Positions 1-14,415 of a stretch of 34,362 bases of DNA are shown piece after piece. The notes beneath the pieces are model-generated. The model did not search any database and was not told the DNA's origin. It saw only the letters and a program-made list of their open reading frames with translations. This DNA is from Phaeoceros laevis (Eukaryota; Anthocerotophyta; Anthocerotopsida; Notothyladales). A program made the position numbers and the translations under genes. Each line of letters begins with the position of its first letter. Positions within the stretch are counted from its first letter, which is position 1. Where the stretch lies: the NCBI GenBank assembly GCA_049999765.1, contig JBNGIQ010003727.1:1-34362 (forward strand). The letters are read 5' to 3'.

Positions 1-1740
1 GTGTTTAGGATATCAATTAGTCTTACGAAACCACCAATTTTGACCACGTTGAATTGGGACACTCCACTCCCTAGATGACACTAGCATATAACATAACTTT
101 CGCTAATCATGGACTTTATAAGATTATTTTGAATTATGGACTTTTGGGCCCGTGAATAACGTTAAAAAAGATTGTAATAATAGGGAAAAAGGCAAGAATT
201 TCTGATATTTCACTACTAAAAGTCTATGCATTTACCAACTCCTAATGGCTACTAACAGAAGAGGAGTGCCTTTGTCAAGGCGATGGGGCTCCTCACAATG
301 TGTGCCCCATTGGTCCAGGTAATTTGTCCAAATACAGTGTTAGATTGTCTTAGTGATGAGTCCACAAACTTTGTTTTCACGGTAACAGAGAACCTCAGCC
401 TGAGGTTCTCTTGCAAGGTTGAAAAACCAGCCTCCGGGGGTCACACACTGGTTGGAAACGTCATAGATATTAGACACCACATAAGTCGAGAGGTTATACC
501 ACGTTGGTCAAGTGCTGTTGTGTTGAACTTGATTTCCAGGACGCCACCTTTCCAAGACGGTGGTGTCGTGTTGGTGAAAAATGACAACAATATACCGTAC
601 TTTGTCCCTTATCATCCCTAATAGTTGAATGGGTACATTGGGTAGCAAATCTGAAACCCTAATCCCATGGCAACCTTGCTACCTCTGGCCTCCAATACTC
701 ATTTGCCACCATTCTCAAATCTGAGGATGTACAAGTAAGCACTTGACCAACGCACCTGGTCTACAAAATACCAAGCTTGCAGTTTGGTTGCCACTTTTGC
801 ACTAATAAGCTTTCTCTTAACTGCCCCATATTGAAACGGCCCTCGTCATTTTCAAGCCGGGTATAGATCTATAGAAAGTCAAGCCGGCGGGGAAAGTACT
901 GTTTTACGGCCCTCCGCCCCGAGGTTTAGTCGGTCCCACATGATTTAACTAGTCTAACGACTCTACGCTGCAACCCCATTGGCAAATTTGGCACACTCCG
1001 ACTAACTTTTAGTTTATAAGCAGATGTGTAAGAGCTAAATGGACTGGTGAAGATTCAGCTTCTTCTCCAATGCAAGGTCCGACTCCCAGCCTCGTCTCTT
1101 TGCGTTAGATTGCGCACTATGAACGTTGGATCTCGAGGTGGCCAGACTCCTCGACAGTCCCAAGTTGGGATTCTTGACGAGTTGCCCTTCGCCGTGATAA
1201 CACTGGAACATTCAAGATTTACATTACTGTACAAGAGTTCAGATAGTAGGACAGGACAGGCACGCTCCCCAATACCATCTTGTGAAACATCAATGGAACT
1301 CTGCAATTGTCGAAGTTCATGTCTAATCGTGTTCAAGCTGTTTCGAGGACTCCGATGAGGTTTTTTTCAAGGTTCAAAAAAAGCCTAGTGTTCCCTAAAC
1401 AGTGAAATTGCCACCTGCTTCTGGTTCGGCGTCGGCCGCACGGCACGTCGCCACTTGTGGAGGACATCAGCACAACTAGAGAGGCAGGCGTAGTGTCCAC
1501 AGTCCACAGAGAGCTGCACGCACGGCAAGGGACAGACCTGAACAGGAACGACCTGGACTGCTGAAGAATTGTAAATCTCCACTCTTCGCCACTCTCCGGC
1601 TGCTCAAGTCCTGACCTAGAGGGGTGAACGAAATACAGTCCCTGCGTGGCTGTGAATCCCGCCACGCGCTCGTCGCTGAATTGGGAGCTTCAATTCCTAG
1701 TGTACGGGTCTGGTTTGCAAGCAGCAGTCGCAGGAGAGGA
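1..1740. other. Gene-free stretch, no recognised product
   Basis: I see no convincing gene here. The first 250 bases are AT-rich, and the longest open frame (283-621, +, 112 codons) has no recognisable motif and spans a perfect palindrome, so I do not call it. Frames at 1047-1358 (+) and 1333-1665 (-) also lack any familiar pattern. The last few hundred bases probably hold the promoter and 5' UTR of the gene starting at 1741. No long terminal repeat or transposase motif could be recognised. Confidence 0.5.
387..411. repeat. 25-bp palindrome, 12-bp arms around one base
   Basis: The arm AGAGAACCTCAG (387-398) is followed by a single C (399) and its exact reverse complement CTGAGGTTCTCT (400-411). 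The symmetry stops at the next pair. No neighbouring gene explains it. Possible roles are a dimeric protein-binding site, a transposon end remnant or a hairpin-forming element; nothing in the sequence distinguishes these. Confidence 0.85.
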
Positions 1741-3228
1741 ATGGAAACCTTGTTAGGTCACCAGGTTTTGCGCTCAGTTCCAGCCATGTCCAGCTTTTGC
1801 ACGGATCAAGCTCAGTGTAGCCAAAGGTCGAAGCCTGTGCAACCAAGATGCAGGTGCTGGAGTATAGTAAGCCGAGTCTTGTTGCCACATGCTAGGCTGG
1901 TCTTCCGTCCAGTGATGGGCCGGGGGCCTGGGAGGAGATGGCAGGTTCAAGCCCTAGGTGGACCGGAGGTACCTGACTATCTTCCAGCCTCATGGTGATT
2001 TGACTTCACCCAGCTTTTGTGAATGTTTCTCGCTCGCTGCCTTGAAAGAACCTGCCTCCCTCACGCACATTCGTGTTCCAGCTAATCACAGTTTGCGCAA
2101 TGTGGCTGTATGTGCTTGCAGGACAAAGACGAGAGAGAAAAAGCCGCTTGGCCCGAGCTGTGATGTAAGTTTCCCTGTGGGGCTGGACTTCTGATCACAG
2201 GGGCTGTTGCTCATGAACTTCCTGGTGTCCATCATCACGGGCATTCACCGGCAGTCAAGGGTATGAAGCTGTTTTCGTTCTGGTGTGTCTTCTGGTGTCT
2301 TTTTGTCAGTCAACAGCAGAAGAGGCAGTTCTACGGCAGCTTGACGCTCTGATGGACAACGACGTACCATATTTGGATCACGGCGTCGAAGTTATGTACA
2401 GGGTATCACTTTCAATTCCTTCTACACTTGCGCTTCTCTGACAAAGCTTTATTTTTGAGCGAGACAGACACGATGGGTTGCTACGGAAAAGTTCTAAGCA
2501 CTTGGCATGTGGATCACTTCTTCCTCACAGCGTTAATCACTTGTTGTCTTCACTTGTGTGCAGTTTGCAGGGTTTGATCCGTTTAGGCCTTCAACTTATT
2601 TCGGCCCCCACTTCGACTTGGGTCAGGTGACAAGGGTTTTTGCCTTGACAAATTGCTCTGTGAGTCCAGGTCCAGGAGCTGGTCATGTAACCTCACATGT
2701 AATCGCTGCTGCAGTTTGAAAGGTTCCGTCGTATTTTTCATCACACAACGTATCGTGTTCTTCTCAACCACGATGAAAGAAAAGTGCTGAGTAGCTTCTA
2801 CATGAACGAGGTACAAACTGTAGTTGGATTGGCATTTCAGTGGTCCTGTGGTTTAGGGCTCTCCCTGACTATATTCTCGTGCTGTGCTGGCAACGACTGG
2901 TTTATCATATCCCTTGTTCTGAATCACCTCTGGGTTTGCACCTTCGGGTTCTCCAGCATTGCTTCAAGCAACGGGTGTGGGTAAGCGGAGTCCGTCCAGG
3001 TGAAGAAGGAATCTTTGAGTTCAGCCTGGAACAGGTATCTCAAGCCTCCTTCCCACATTTGGCGTGCTTGTTCACACATGCTACTGGCAGCTGGGCGAAC
3101 TGAAGAATGAAACGTGCTTGTATGTGTTTGTGGCTGCACAGAGAGTGGGAGGCAGCTGGGATGGGTACTGGCTCACAACAAGTCTGCATCCTGACCAGGA
3201 AGCCTTCTCTGGGGGCATTGCGTACTAA
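1741..3228 (+). CDS. Probable plastid-targeted conserved protein of unknown function (7 exons)
   Basis: Exons by hand: 1741-1994, 2122-2164, 2310-2402, 2564-2626, 2715-2810, 2957-3034, 3142-3228 (stop TAA). Joined, they give 237 aa; introns are 88-161 bp with GT-AG ends and all phases agree. Residues 1-85 are rich in Ser, Arg, Gln and Cys with few acids, as in a chloroplast transit peptide. The rest is a compact domain with distinctive stretches: FAGFDPFRPSTYFGPHFDLG (about 131-150), FERFRRIFHHTTYRVLL (152-168), QRVWVSGVRPGEEGIFEF near 190-205, and the C-terminal RVGGSWDGYWLTTSL (210-224) to SGGIAY. This alternation of a helix, an FG/FDLG turn and terminal strands resembles NTF2-like folds such as DUF4864, but that is a weak inference. 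Exon 1 is the least certain; 1741 is the first in-frame ATG. No function is proposed. Confidence 0.72.
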
Positions 3229-3764
3229 ACCTTTGGCATTGCTGTGGTGCTGTGTAACATGTAACATAACTATTGGATTGCCCAAATGTAGGTGTAAACC
3301 CAGTAGACAAGATTACTCACCAACCTATTTTGTACAGGTGGTATGTCGTCCTTCATGTGCCCGTTGTGTTATAGCCTATGTCTGGTCACCCCTCACTATC
3401 ACCACTGGTTAGGAATTACAGAGACCACCAGTGGTGTCTAGATTCTCCCATGGTGATGAAGCTTATCAACCTGTTAAAGAGCCATTGCAGCTTAGCCTGG
3501 AGGAGGCTTGTAGTGGTGCAATTTATTTTGCTGCACCAAGTTGCGACCGATAACCAATGACGGACGACGATCGCATTTCGTCATGGTTGTGTGCGCCGTC
3601 GATAAAAGTTGGCAAAAAGTTTTGCGACCTTCCGATAGTCACCTTCACTACCAGCGTCACGAGGTGAAATTGATGCCCAGACGCTGGCTGGTCGCCAGAG
3701 GCCCGGATGATGTCAGCAATAAATACACACAGAGGCCAAGTAAATACACACAGTCACGAACGCA
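3229..3764. other. Intergenic, short repeats only
   Basis: This stretch lies between the plastid-protein gene and the ABCC pseudogene. It holds an inverted repeat with 10-bp arms (CACCACTGGT at 3400-3409, ACCAGTGGTG at 3427-3436, 17-bp loop) and a 12-bp direct repeat (AAATACACACAG at 3721-3732 and 3742-3753). The first part is presumably 3' UTR. I see no supported coding exon. Confidence 0.5.
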
Positions 3765-4818
3765 CAGACCAAGTGCACAGTACTCTACTGTATGAATACG
3801 TAGCTCAGAAGGCTGCAACCGAGTGGCTCGTCCTGCGGGTGGAGCTACTGGCAGCCATTGTTCTTGCCAGCTCGGCTGTGGCCATGGTAGTTTTCAGTGA
3901 CTACATGCATCTCCCCAGGTACTCTCCTGCTGCTCAGGACTCTTAACCGCAGTCCTTACGTGTATGAGAATTCGGCACAGGTCTGTAGATAGACCCCCTG
4001 GAGGTGCTATATATCTTGATGATGTGAACTAAGGTGATTGTGTGTTCAAAGTTAAACCAAGGTATGACTGGACTGGCCCTGTCCTATGCCCTCAGCGTGA
4101 ATGGCATCCTTGTTTTTGCTGTGCGAAATCAGTGTACAACTGCAAACTTGATAGTATCCGTGGAGCGCATCCTGCAACACATGGGCATCCCAATTGCAAG
4201 CGAGCCCGTGGAGGACGAAAAAGCTACCCAGGGCCGGGGAGGCCTGAAACTCCAGGATTGCAACCTAGACATTGTCAACAACAAACTTGCAGTTGCCTGC
4301 TTCTACCTTTTCAAGAAAAACTAGTCCATGCCAAAGTTTGACCAAGAGCCTGGCCCGCACAGGTTCGCTACCGATCCAACGCTCCCCTGCCATGGTACTC
4401 CACGGCATCAGCTGCGTGTTCAAAGGTGGGGAGAGACTGGGAATTGTTGGACGCACGGGGAGCGGCAAGTCCACACTCATCAGCGCCCTGTTCCGGCTGG
4501 TGGCAGAATCTTGATAGACGGAGTGGACATGGCCACCGTCGGCCTTCACCACCTCCGATCCAGGCTGGCCATCATCCCGCAAGACCCAGCCCTGCTTCAA
4601 TCTGGATCCGCTTTCCCAGTACGCAGACCACCAATTGTGAGTTGTGGACAGTGACCAAGTTCTGGCTCTCAGTGATGGTAAGTGGAACTCAAGTAGTCTA
4701 TCACACATCCCCTTGGCACAAGCTGGACCTCGTGACCTCTTCAAGCTTTGTTTCTCAACACCTAGCTATAGGTACGCTGGCGGAGTTTGACACACCCACC
4801 AGGCTTGTTGCGGAGTAG
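3765..4818 (+). pseudogene. ABCC (MRP-type) transporter 3' fragment, decayed
   Basis: This is a broken copy of the C-terminal third of an ABCC gene like the intact one at 8239-13897. About 3793-3918 matches the region of TMD2 encoded by exon 6 of that gene (AATEWL against AAEWLTF), and about 4061-4247 matches exon 7 (MTGLALSYALSVNG, then VSVERI). From 4363 it matches NBD2, with Walker [13 protein letters not shown] and the D-loop-side motif [10 protein letters not shown]. Damage includes an extra 5 bases before GISCVF, a deletion and frameshift after the Walker A helix near 4505, and a large deletion near 4645 that joins NLDPL...DHQL directly to [11 protein letters not shown]. That deletion removes the signature motif and Walker B. 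The last exon (AEFDTPTRLVAE) ends early at 4816-4818. Acceptor positions match the intact gene, so the copy arose from DNA, not from a spliced transcript. It cannot make a working ATPase. Confidence 0.88.
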
Positions 4819-5407
4819 TGGGCAAGTCATGCATAATAATGCATAGATACACTGTGCTTAGACGTGGCATCGGCATGAGACGTCTCATTTATGTAATCAG
4901 GGTAGACTACAGTAGTAGTGTTTTAGGCGATGTGACTTAGGCCAATGCTCCATGTGGGGAGGATCCATATCCACAAGCCGCATTGTCCGCTGTGTACCCA
5001 ACGTGTCCTCAACCGCCTTCTCAAGCCAGTAGCTGTGCACCTAGTGGGGGCACACTGTTTTGCTTTATGCCTGGAGGTCCGTCGGTTTCCGAGACAGGAG
5101 GGTTCCGGGAAGTCGCAGCTAGACTTTCGTCAAACTGCAAAAGGATAAAACAAACCAAGTCAAGCTCTCAGAGAAGGCATGGCGGCCCGCCACATGGCGC
5201 GCCATTCCTTTGACTTGTTCCAGCTTCAACCCTATAAAGTGATCTTCTTCAGCCCAAAGGACACAGTCGTACATTCTTCAGGACCGTGGGGGGAAGTGCG
5301 GTCTCCATCCGTCCACCCACCCATCACAGGGGTCACCTTGACACCGTCGTTGTAGGTAGTCGAGTCCAGTCTAGCTGGGATTGCTCACGCTTCATCAATC
5401 ATCCACA
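4819..5407 (+). other. Upstream region of the GH105 gene
   Basis: There is no supported coding region here. It contains the probable TATA box at 5233-5239 and presumably the 5' UTR of the hydrolase gene. An open frame that runs into the hydrolase begins at a TTG (5381), but the first ATG is at 5408. Confidence 0.5.
5233..5239 (+). promoter_or_regulatory. Probable TATA box of the GH105 gene
   Basis: TATAAAG lies 169 bases upstream of the ATG at 5408. With transcription starting about 30 bases downstream, the 5' UTR would be about 140 bases. This is motif and position only; no transcript evidence is available. Confidence 0.45.
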
Positions 5408-6610
5408 ATGGCCATCGGAGCAGAGAAGGCCCTGTTGATCCTTTGCCTGCTCTGTGTGGCATGGATGCCGGTTCAGTGCACCGGCAACCATCACCAGCCA
5501 CACACCAAGCCGCTCTACGTGCGAATGGCCGACACAGCGCTGCAGATCTGGGCCAATTCAGGCCCCGGCAAGGAGCAGTGGAACTACGAGCGCGGCACCC
5601 TCCTCTACGGCATCACGGCAGTGTGGCGCAAGACGGGGGATGACAAGTACCTGGACTTCATCAAGCGCAGAACGGACGCATTTGTAGCAGACAACGGCAC
5701 CATCCCGACCTACAAGCTGACGGACTACACTCTGGACAACATCCGCTCGGGCGTCAACCTGCTCTTCCTGTACAAGAAAACAGGGCAAGACAAGTACCGC
5801 AAGGCCGCCGCCCTGCTCCGCAGCCAGCTGGAGACGCATCCCCGCACCAAGGCCGGCGCCTTCTGGCACAAGAAGGTCTACCCTTACCAGATGTGGCTGG
5901 ACGGCTTCTTCATGTTTGGCCCCTTCTCCGCCGAGTACGCCACCCTCTTCCACGACCCCGAGGAGCTGGACGATGTCGCCAAGCAGTTCATCCTCATGGA
6001 GCAGGTGACCCGGGACAAGAAGACGGGCCTGCTCTACCACGGCTACGACGAGTCCCGGGCGGAGAGATGGTCCAACCCTAAGACGGGCACGTCCGCCAGC
6101 TTCTGGGGCCGGGCTGTCGGCTGGTATGCCATGGGCCTGGTGGATTCGCTCGACTTCTTCCCTCTGGGCCACCCTAGAAGACCTGCGCTCATCGCCATCC
6201 TCCGCCGCCTCGCTGTAGCCATCAAGAAGGTGCAGGACCCCGAGTCAGGGGTGTGGTGGGAGGTGCTGGATCAGGGCGGCCGAAAGGGGAACTATCTCGA
6301 GTCCTCCGCTTCTTCCATGTTCGTCTACGCTCTGGAGAAGGGGGTGCGGAAGGGATACCTACCTCGGGGTTTCTCCAGAGTGGCCAAAACCGGCTACGCG
6401 GGTATCCAGCACCAGTTCATCGAACCCAGGCCCGACGGAGGCGTCAACCTCACCAGAACCGTGTCCGTTGGAGGCCTTGGTGGAGATCCTTACCGCGATG
6501 GCAGCTACGAGTACTACCTGCGCGAAGCTGTGGTGACCAACGATGCCAAAGGTGTAGGCCCCTTCTTGCTTGCTAGCACGCTGCTGTCCTCCAAGAGCCA
6601 CGCTCAGTAG
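5408..6610 (+). CDS. Secreted GH105-type unsaturated rhamnogalacturonyl hydrolase
   Basis: One exon, 400 aa. The family (YteR/YesR, six-hairpin fold, CAZy GH88/GH105) removes the unsaturated galacturonyl group from oligosaccharides left by rhamnogalacturonan lyases, through hydration of the double bond. Residues 1-25 form a signal peptide with hydrophobic core LLILCLLCVAW, so secretion to the apoplast is expected. Family motifs are in order: LDNIRSG (109-115), YQMWLDGFFMFGPF (160-173) with Asp165 as the likely catalytic acid, HGYDESR (211-217) and SFWGRAVGWYAMGLVD (231-246). Asp110 may match the second active-site Asp of YteR; this is alignment from memory. The length suits a full catalytic domain. 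The CDS is intronless and clearly GC-richer than its multi-exon neighbours, with C/G at most third positions. ATG 5408 is preferred to TTG 5381 because it starts the signal peptide. Family call is firm; exact substrate is inferred. Confidence 0.9.
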   Translation: MAIGAEKALLILCLLCVAWMPVQCTGNHHQPHTKPLYVRMADTALQIWANSGPGKEQWNYERGTLLYGITAVWRKTGDDKYLDFIKRRTDAFVADNGTIPTYKLTDYTLDNIRSGVNLLFLYKKTGQDKYRKAAALLRSQLETHPRTKAGAFWHKKVYPYQMWLDGFFMFGPFSAEYATLFHDPEELDDVAKQFILMEQVTRDKKTGLLYHGYDESRAERWSNPKTGTSASFWGRAVGWYAMGLVDSLDFFPLGHPRRPALIAILRRLAVAIKKVQDPESGVWWEVLDQGGRKGNYLESSASSMFVYALEKGVRKGYLPRGFSRVAKTGYAGIQHQFIEPRPDGGVNLTRTVSVGGLGGDPYRDGSYEYYLREAVVTNDAKGVGPFLLASTLLSSKSHAQ

Positions 6611-6745
6611 ATTCATGATCGCAGCTGTGACTTGCGGCTGTGACAAGCCATCTGTGCCCTTCGGTTGATCATCTCATTGGAAACATAAACCGGAAGTGCA
6701 GCACAGCTCCAAACCGTTTCCACCGATGCAAATACTGGTGGTCCT

Positions 6746-6796
6746 GCCTCTCTTGTCTACCAAGTTGAATTCAAGCAAGTGCTAGACAAGAGAGGC
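6746..6796. repeat. Perfect 14-bp inverted repeat with palindromic loop
   Basis: GCCTCTCTTGTCTA (6746-6759) is repeated exactly in reverse complement as TAGACAAGAGAGGC (6783-6796), separated by 23 bases. The spacer contains its own 10-bp palindrome TTGAATTCAA (6765-6774). The element lies about 140 bases past the hydrolase stop codon, so it could be a 3' UTR hairpin or the remnant of a very small inverted-repeat element. Confidence 0.8.
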
Positions 6797-8207
6797 AAAT
6801 GTGGCAACATATTCAGGAGATGCTGTTCTTGTCAAAAACGCAGGCACTGCCTGATTTGTACATTTGAACAACATCAACAAAACTTGACTCAAGCTTGTTC
6901 GTGCGAGAGGCATATCAAGCAAACCGATGGCAGTGTCGGCATCGGTATGAGCACATGTTGCCACATGCCCCCGGAAAAATTCTCCTCGTTTCGTTTCTCA
7001 CAAGATCAGAAGCAGAAGACTATACAAACATAGGCTCGACAATTTGATCGTTCAGACACATGAACTTGTTAGTCCTCCTAATCAATGTACGCGAGTTATA
7101 TACCGTAGTACCTGTATTTGGAAGCGTTTCCCCTTCCCCCTTCCCCCTTCCCAAACACACTCAGCACTGAGGTGCGCTTGAGAGCGATTGAACGTAAAAT
7201 TCAGGCAAGGTTGGTACTTGAAGGCGATTACAACGTGTGACTGACTGCTCTCACACAGATTTCAAGAGGTAGCAACTTCGAGCAGGCAAGCAAGGGCATT
7301 GACGTTGAAAGAATATTTGTTTACTCTTAGTTTAGGGTAGGTGAGGAAGGCTTGTGGCGCAGGCTTTCGTCCCATTGGCTGGCCAATCAGTTTCCGGGGG
7401 ACTGGACTGCAGTCCTTTGTCCAGCATGTCTGTTTCCGACGATCTGCGGATACCAACGGAGGAATACCGCCTGCGAACGGTTGCGGATTCCCAGGCGTTT
7501 GGATTGTTTCACAGACTGACGGATATGTCGGCCCGAACTGCTGACTGCTGCTGCTGCTACCTACATGGCAGGAATGTACGAAACAGGTGGCATCCAGGGC
7601 GGGACGCAGGAAGGGGCAGGCGTCTCGGAAGCTTGCTCCGCAAGACAGCCGGGCCTACAAGGTCCAGGAGAATTCTGCTTCTGCTGCTCGCGTGTGCCTT
7701 TGGCGCCGTGACAGGAGACGCTTCGCCCCGTTTGTTCCTGGAGAATTTTGCAAGTGCTGCGTTTTGCTTACAATTCGACGCATTGCAAGCACCCGCGGCA
7801 GAAGCAAGTTGTCTCTGAAAGAAAATTCTTGCGGTGAGTGTTGGCTCTCTTCTTTCCAGAAGAATGTGAACTTGCTAGGCACATGCACCACAGTATGGAA
7901 CCTGTGTGCATTGTTTTGCACAATTTGGAATGCAGATTTGAAGGTACTGAACTATGTGATTACTATTTCTCTTCGCGGTGCACAGCTGCAGAGATTTTCT
8001 TTGCTCACCCGAGTAGCCGTCTTCGACAGGCAAGGAGCAAGTTTTCTTGTCCCCTCTTACACCCATCGAGACGCAAACTCAGACTGGCGGCACAAATGCA
8101 TCCGACCATTCAGCAAGGTAATCTCAGCTAGCGCCGCTGCACACGTGAGACGATTTTATGAATTCTAGGGGCGGATCCCAGTTACGTTATCCGCCGGTTT
8201 GGTGATC

Positions 8208-8234
8208 ATGAGGAGGATGAAGGTGGACCTTTAA
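8208..8234 (+). promoter_or_regulatory. Short upstream ORF before the ABCC start codon
   Basis: ATG at 8208 opens an eight-codon frame (MRRMKVDL) that stops at TAA 8232-8234, four bases before the transporter ATG at 8239. If transcribed in the mature leader it could lower translation of the main frame. A small inverted repeat lies just upstream at 8171-8194. It matters only if this segment is not inside a 5' UTR intron. Confidence 0.4.
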
Positions 8235-8238
8235 CCCA

Positions 8239-13897
<5,659 letters not shown>

Positions 13898-14296
13898 TGC
13901 TTTTAAGGTATTGGGCTTCTGATTCTAGGGCTGTGATGGAGTTGCAAGGAGAGCAGAATGTGCCTACACGGCTCGTTATAACTAAGACAGATGACTGAAC
14001 ATGTGGAATGGCAGATTGGGCATGTGGCTGCAAACTCGTTCACAGGTTGCCACAGGAAAAATATATCACTTATTGATATTTTAGTTCGCAAGGCCTTGGT
14101 TTGCACCATACGCTTGCGGGTGTCCCTTCATTTTGACTTCTGTACAATGAGTTTGATTGCAGAAACAAACATGGCCCTGACTCCTGACTGTACGACAAAA
14201 TGTCTTGTCTCTGTGCAATGATTTTCAAGCTGCGTCCATTAGAAGCAATGGGAAAAAACATTCACAAGTTTGCCAGCCCATTTCTCCCATCGCTGA

Positions 14297-14302
14297 ATAA
14301 AG
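14297..14302 (+). terminator. Possible polyadenylation signal of the ABCC gene
   Basis: This is an AATAAA hexamer 400 bases after the transporter stop codon, on the coding strand. Plant signals are loose, so the call rests on position and a perfect hexamer only. Confidence 0.35.
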
Positions 14303-14396
14303 TTCCTTCCTTCAAGAAGCTATCCTTGACATGGTCACCGTAGGTAGTCGCCCAGCGTTCCCAATGCGTGCCTTTGGCGTGAGTACTGGTATGCAT

Positions 14397-14415
14397 CATG
14401 AACTTGAAGTTCATG
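14397..14415. repeat. 19-bp palindrome, 9-bp arms around one base
   Basis: CATGAACTT, a central G, then AAGTTCATG form a perfect inverted repeat with a one-base centre. The design resembles the larger palindrome at 387-411 but the sequence differs. It lies in intergenic DNA about 95 bases past the possible polyadenylation signal. Confidence 0.8.

Larger units (their letters stand above)
6611..8238. other. Intergenic plus probable 5' UTR of the ABCC gene
   Basis: This 1.6-kb stretch holds an inverted repeat (6746-6796), a C/T tract of CCCCCTT units at about 7130-7153, a short CTG run near 7543-7558, and a small hairpin (GCGGAT 8171-8176, ATCCGC 8189-8194). An open frame at 7587-8168 (+, 193 codons) is Arg/Ser/Cys-rich and matches no family I know. 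The last several hundred bases may include non-coding first exons of the transporter gene, but I could not place their borders. Confidence 0.45.

Noticed and set aside
283-621. Plus-strand open frame of 112 codons
   Set aside because: It has no recognisable motif and spans the 25-bp palindrome, which codes for an unlikely peptide; I treat it as chance.
2201-2260. Possible extra exon (20 codons, LLLMNFLVSII...) in the plastid-protein gene
   Set aside because: It would leave flanking introns of 36 and 49 bases, far below every other intron here. Skipping it joins 2164 to 2310 in frame with better splice sites.
4265-4744. Minus-strand open frame of 159 codons
   Set aside because: It is antisense to the NBD2 part of the ABCC pseudogene and has no protein-like motif.
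5558-6172. Minus-strand open frame of 204 codons
   Set aside because: It is a shadow of the GC-rich hydrolase gene; its Val/Gly/Glu-rich composition mirrors the third-position bias of the real frame.
7587-8168. Plus-strand open frame of 193 codons upstream of ABCC
   Set aside because: Composition is Arg/Ser/Cys-heavy, no family pattern is visible, the start is not ATG in good context, and it probably lies in the transporter's promoter and leader.
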